DNA of 64,000 bases from the NCBI GenBank assembly GCA_009268125.1, contig WBOU01000011.1:124001-188000 (forward strand), given 5' to 3'. Positions 61,041 to 64,000 of this stretch are shown in pieces. Position 1 is the stretch's first letter; each line of letters opens with the position of its first letter. The position numbers were made by a program, and so were the translations under genes. The DNA is from Chloroflexia bacterium SDU3-3. Its GTDB lineage: Bacteria > Chloroflexota > Chloroflexia > Chloroflexales > Roseiflexaceae. Below the pieces are notes generated by a model that was not told the origin of the DNA, searched no databases, and was given only the letters and a program-made list of their open reading frames with translations.

Positions 61041-61454
61041 CTAGCGGCTCCACACCGGCTGGCCAGCAAACAGATCGCGCAGCCGATCAGGCATCTCGTC
61101 GGGATCGTAGGGCTTGCCAATAATGCCATCGAAGCCCGCCTGCTGATAGCGCAGCACATCGCCCCGCATCATGCTCGCCGACATAGCGATCACCGTGGCC
61201 GAGGCGACCAGATCGCTCGATCGGATGCGCAGCAGCAGCTCAAATCCATCAAGCACCGGCAGCATAATATCGAGCAGGATCACATCATAGGGCTTGCCCG
61301 CTTCCAAAAAGGCCTGCCCCTGGGCGTAGATATCGCAGTGCTTGGCAGGAACCCCCGCCTCCAGCACGCAGCGCCAGGCGATATAGCTGTTGTCGTCGTT
61401 ATCATCGATAATCGCCACCCGCACATCGGCGGGGTCTACAGGAAAGGTCATCAC
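61041..61454 (-). CDS. Single-domain (CheY-like) response regulator
   Basis: The 137-residue protein is one receiver domain with the acidic pair in AIIDDNDDN, the phosphoacceptor Asp in VILLDIMLPVLDG (about residue 63), Ser in VIAMSAS and Lys in GIIGKPYDPDE (about 115). No output domain is present, so it should pass a signal by phosphotransfer or by protein contact. It lies six bases after the histidine kinase gene and 51 bases before the methyltransferase gene, all on one strand. The start may be 61454 or the next ATG at 61451. Confidence 0.92.
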   Translation of the reverse strand: MMTFPVDPADVRVAIIDDNDDNSYIAWRCVLEAGVPAKHCDIYAQGQAFLEAGKPYDVILLDIMLPVLDGFELLLRIRSSDLVASATVIAMSASMMRGDVLRYQQAGFDGIIGKPYDPDEMPDRLRDLFAGQPVWSR

Positions 61455-61460
61455 GTGCTC

Positions 61461-62804
61461 CTAGCGCACATCCATGGGCAGCAGGATGGTAAATGTCGAA
61501 CCCTGCCCAACCGTGCTCTGCACACCGATACTGCCGCCATGCATCTCGGTGAGCAGCTTGCAGATAGCCAGGCCCAGGCCTGTGCCACCATACTCGCGGT
61601 CAAGCGAGCGCTGCCCCTGACGAAAGGGAAAAAAGATCGTCTTCTGCTCATCAGCCGGAATGCCGATCCCTGTGTCCGTCACATCGATCGCCAGCATCGG
61701 CCCGCGCACCGACACGGCGACCTCCACAAAGCCCTCTTTGGTAAACTTCACCGCGTTCGAGGCCACGTTCACCAGCACCTGGTGGATGCGCGAGGCATCG
61801 CCGTAGACCAGCGGCAGCGGCGCGGGCAGCGTGCGGCGCACCTGTAGCTGCTTCTGCGTGGCCAGCACCGCCACATCGGCCAGCACATCATCCACTACTG
61901 CGGCCAGATCGAACGGCTGCATGTCGAGCAGCATCTGGCCCGACTCGATCTTCGAGAGGTCGAGAATATCATTGATCAACCCCAGCAGCACCGTGGCGTT
62001 GAAGAGCACCCGCTCGACATGTTTCTGCTGGATCACATTCAGCGGGCCATCCTTGCGCACATATTTGGTCATAGCAATGATCGCGTGCAGCGGCGTGCGC
62101 AGCTCGTGGCTGGTCGCGGTGATAAACGCCGTCTTGGCCGCGTCGGCCTGCTCGGCCCTAATGCGCGCCGCTTGAGACTCAGCCAGCGCGCGATGCAGCT
62201 CCCTCGTCCGCACCGCCACATCGGTCTCAAGCTGGGCCTGATACGCGCGCATCAGCCTGCGCGACGCCTCAAGCTCGCCAACGTAGCAGTACATCACCCA
62301 TGCGACCATGCCGATCACAAAGCAGATAATATAGATGTTGACCACCAGCGAGCGCGGCGGGTTCTGGGCAGTAAACCAGCCGAACTGCTCGCACACAAAC
62401 ACCAAAATGATGCTTGAGATGATCAACAGCGACATGCCCACTAGTCGGCGCTTCTCGCTATAAAGCCCGGTGATCAGCAGGGGAATGACCAGCGCCGTGA
62501 TAATAACGCTGCCCTTGGATACGCCAAAGGGAAAGAAGGCAACCATGATGGCAAGATAAAACGCAAAGCTGAGGATGGTGGCCGATGTGGTAACATCACC
62601 CCTCCACAAGACCAGCAAACTACCCGCAGTCAGGCCAATCGAGATAACCCCCGAGAGGATCAGCATGATATAGGTCGGGCTGAAGCCATACACCGCATTC
62701 CAAAGCGTGATCCCCATGCCGCCAAGCTCGACCAGAAGCATCACCAAGGCGATATTCCACAGCGGCAGCCGCACCGACGGTTGCCGCGATGCTAGAGCAA
62801 CCAT
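61461..62804 (-). CDS. Membrane sensor histidine kinase
   Basis: The start at 62804 (MVALASRQ) follows GGAG by seven bases; ATG 62828 is an alternative with a weaker site. The 447-residue protein has six membrane helices (about residues 12-170), a linker coiled coil and a HisKA domain with the phosphoacceptor His in TATSHELRTPLHAI (about 233). The HATPase domain has VASNAVKFTKEG (N box), DTGIGIP (G1), IFFPFRQG (F) and GGTGLGLAI (G2). It is a standard, complete kinase and probably phosphorylates the CheY-like protein encoded six bases downstream. Confidence 0.93.
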   Translation of the reverse strand: MVALASRQPSVRLPLWNIALVMLLVELGGMGITLWNAVYGFSPTYIMLILSGVISIGLTAGSLLVLWRGDVTTSATILSFAFYLAIMVAFFPFGVSKGSVIITALVIPLLITGLYSEKRRLVGMSLLIISSIILVFVCEQFGWFTAQNPPRSLVVNIYIICFVIGMVAWVMYCYVGELEASRRLMRAYQAQLETDVAVRTRELHRALAESQAARIRAEQADAAKTAFITATSHELRTPLHAIIAMTKYVRKDGPLNVIQQKHVERVLFNATVLLGLINDILDLSKIESGQMLLDMQPFDLAAVVDDVLADVAVLATQKQLQVRRTLPAPLPLVYGDASRIHQVLVNVASNAVKFTKEGFVEVAVSVRGPMLAIDVTDTGIGIPADEQKTIFFPFRQGQRSLDREYGGTGLGLAICKLLTEMHGGSIGVQSTVGQGSTFTILLPMDVR

Positions 62805-62948
62805 GGCCCTACTCCACAATAGCAACATTCTTTCTTCACCAAAACTATAGCGGTGGGTAGGGCGAACTTCTACACAAAAAGTGTGACATTTTGCCTGGAA
62901 AGTGCGACATGCCTTGCCGCCACCAGTGCAGCAAGGCGTGCCAGATCG

Positions 62949-64000
62949 TCAGCGGGCCAGCCGCTCCAGCGCGGGGATGATCTGCGCGGGCGCGGGCAGC
63001 GCGGCGATCTCGTCGCGCAGGGCCTGGGCGGCGCGGCGGTAGGCTGGCTCGGCCAGCACCTCGGCGGCGGCGCGGCGCACCTGCTCGGGCGTGGCGACCA
63101 GCGCATCCAGGGCCTGCGCCACCCCCAGCTCGGCGCAGCGCGCGGCGTTCAGCGGCTGATCCGCACCCATGGGCAGCAGCAGCATGGGCAGGCCGTGGGC
63201 CAGCGCGCCCACCACGCTGCCCGAGCCAGCGTGGTGGGCGACCATGGCGCAGTGGGGCAGCACCTGGGCCTGCGGCACAAAGCGCTCGACCCGCACGTGG
63301 GCGGGCTGGGGGCCTAGCTCCGCCGGGTCGATGTCGCGCCCGACGGTGACGAGCAGGCGCACCGGCAGCTGGCGCAGGCCCGCCAGCACGCGCTGGAACA
63401 GATCGCCCGACTCGACGTTGAACACCGTGCCCAGCGTGAAGTAGACCAGCGGGCGCTCCTCCATCCCCGGCCACCACGGCGGCAGCGCGCCCGCCTGGGG
63501 CGCGGCGACGCGGAAGGGCAGCGCGCCCGCGCTCAGCACATCGCCAGCGCGGCGGTAGCTGGGCGGGAAGGGCGAGAGCACCAGGCCGCGCCGCAGCATG
63601 GCCAGCTCGGGGTCGGGCAGCAGGCCGTGGGCGGCGCGCACCGCGTCCAGCGGCGCGGCCACGTGCTCGGGGCGCACGAAGCCGCCCGCCGCGATCACCA
63701 GCACGGTGGCGGCGGGCAGGCCCAGTGCCTCGGCGGCCACCATCGCGCCGAAGTCCACCTCCTCGCACACCAGCAGGTCGGGTCGCCAGGCCGCGCATAT
63801 ATCCAGCACCCCCGGCGCACGCTCGCCCGCCACCCTGCCGCCGAAACCCGCGCCCACCGCGCGCAGCTCCTGCGCCATGTCGACCACCGCCAGCGGGCGG
63901 CGCACCGGCGCGAGGCCCGCGTCGCTGCCCGCCGAGAAGGCCGCGAAGCCCAGCGCCTCGGCCTTGGGCTGCATCCAGGGCCGCCCCACAAAGGCCACGT
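62949..64000 (-). CDS. UGT/MGT-type glycosyltransferase, 5' end outside window
   Basis: The C-terminal 350 residues are present and the frame remains open at the window edge. The sequence shows a GT-B fold of family GT1. The N-terminal part (AFVGRPWMQPKAEALGF) feeds into the acceptor domain. The C-terminal part has LVYFTLGTVFNVE, VRVERFVPQAQVLPHCAMVAHH and AGSGSVVGALAHGLPMLLLP, then GADQPLNAARCAELGV, which is the nucleotide-sugar binding motif with the usual HAG-x-G-S and DQ residues. Such enzymes glycosylate macrolides, sterols, lipids or carotenoids. The acceptor cannot be named. Confidence 0.92.
   Translation of the reverse strand, partial: VAFVGRPWMQPKAEALGFAAFSAGSDAGLAPVRRPLAVVDMAQELRAVGAGFGGRVAGERAPGVLDICAAWRPDLLVCEEVDFGAMVAAEALGLPAATVLVIAAGGFVRPEHVAAPLDAVRAAHGLLPDPELAMLRRGLVLSPFPPSYRRAGDVLSAGALPFRVAAPQAGALPPWWPGMEERPLVYFTLGTVFNVESGDLFQRVLAGLRQLPVRLLVTVGRDIDPAELGPQPAHVRVERFVPQAQVLPHCAMVAHHAGSGSVVGALAHGLPMLLLPMGADQPLNAARCAELGVAQALDALVATPEQVRRAAAEVLAEPAYRRAAQALRDEIAALPAPAQIIPALERLAR

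Overview
The window is GC-rich (roughly 65%) bacterial chromosome with mostly single genes and short operons separated by unusually repeat-rich spacers. There are no rRNA or tRNA genes that I can recognise, no CRISPR array and no transposase. Two F420/deazaflavin-type enzymes, sugar ABC operons without their own ATPase gene, Asp-box propeller proteins, GT39-type membrane glycosyltransferases, a KUP transporter and an ECF42-type sigma factor together fit a member of the Chloroflexota. That placement is an inference from gene content, not a phylogenetic result.

Layout. 1-7.5 kb: a GNAT tail, a Tat-exported seven-Asp-box protein, three small unknown genes, an LLM-type flavin/F420 oxidoreductase, a macro-domain hydrolase, a membrane-anchored coiled-coil protein and a DUF2231-Rieske protein. 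8-13.3 kb: a sugar ABC operon (binding lipoprotein plus two permeases) behind a consensus promoter whose start site is covered by a LacI/CcpA-like operator, then an ABC-2 type exporter. 14-20.8 kb: a membrane protein, a short UvrA paralogue, a double-MerR regulator, MscL with a zinc ribbon, and a secreted PI-PLC-ricin lectin protein starting at TTG. 20.8-24.5 kb: repeats plus a decayed AAA-ATPase two-gene unit next to a 21-bp minisatellite. 24.6-36 kb: a GT39-like glycosyltransferase, a deazaflavin reductase, a nucleotidyltransferase, an epimerase, AraC and TetR regulators, an SGNH hydrolase, a low-GC HXXEE membrane protein with a MerR-type promoter, an ElaA-like acetyltransferase, an OAA-family lectin and a frameshifted repeat protein.

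36-43 kb: three tandem secreted subtilisin-like proteases, one with an intact triad, one partly degenerate and one a pseudoenzyme. They follow a perfect consensus promoter in an AT-rich island. Next comes an ECF42 sigma/YCII/RibD-like operon. 43.5-57.5 kb: a two-component pair, VanZ-like and DUF1361 membrane proteins, Kup, a helix-hairpin-helix protein, an NMT1-type binding lipoprotein, DUF1684, manganese catalase, a DUF6766-like protein, a thioredoxin/histone-deacetylase-like operon, and an epimerase and TetR gene sharing a 15-bp operator. 58-64 kb: a same-strand cluster of histidine kinase, receiver, FkbM methyltransferase fused to a carrier-like domain, receiver-HTH, and a phosphotransferase-like protein, preceded by a UGT/MGT-type glycosyltransferase that runs off the window.

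The most unusual features are: a dispersed family of ~300-bp hairpin-rich intergenic elements, often preceded by CACGAAGG-type repeats; four unrelated tandem repeats that all have a 21-bp period; the protease/pseudoprotease trio; and the phosphorelay operon surrounding a methyltransferase-carrier fusion.
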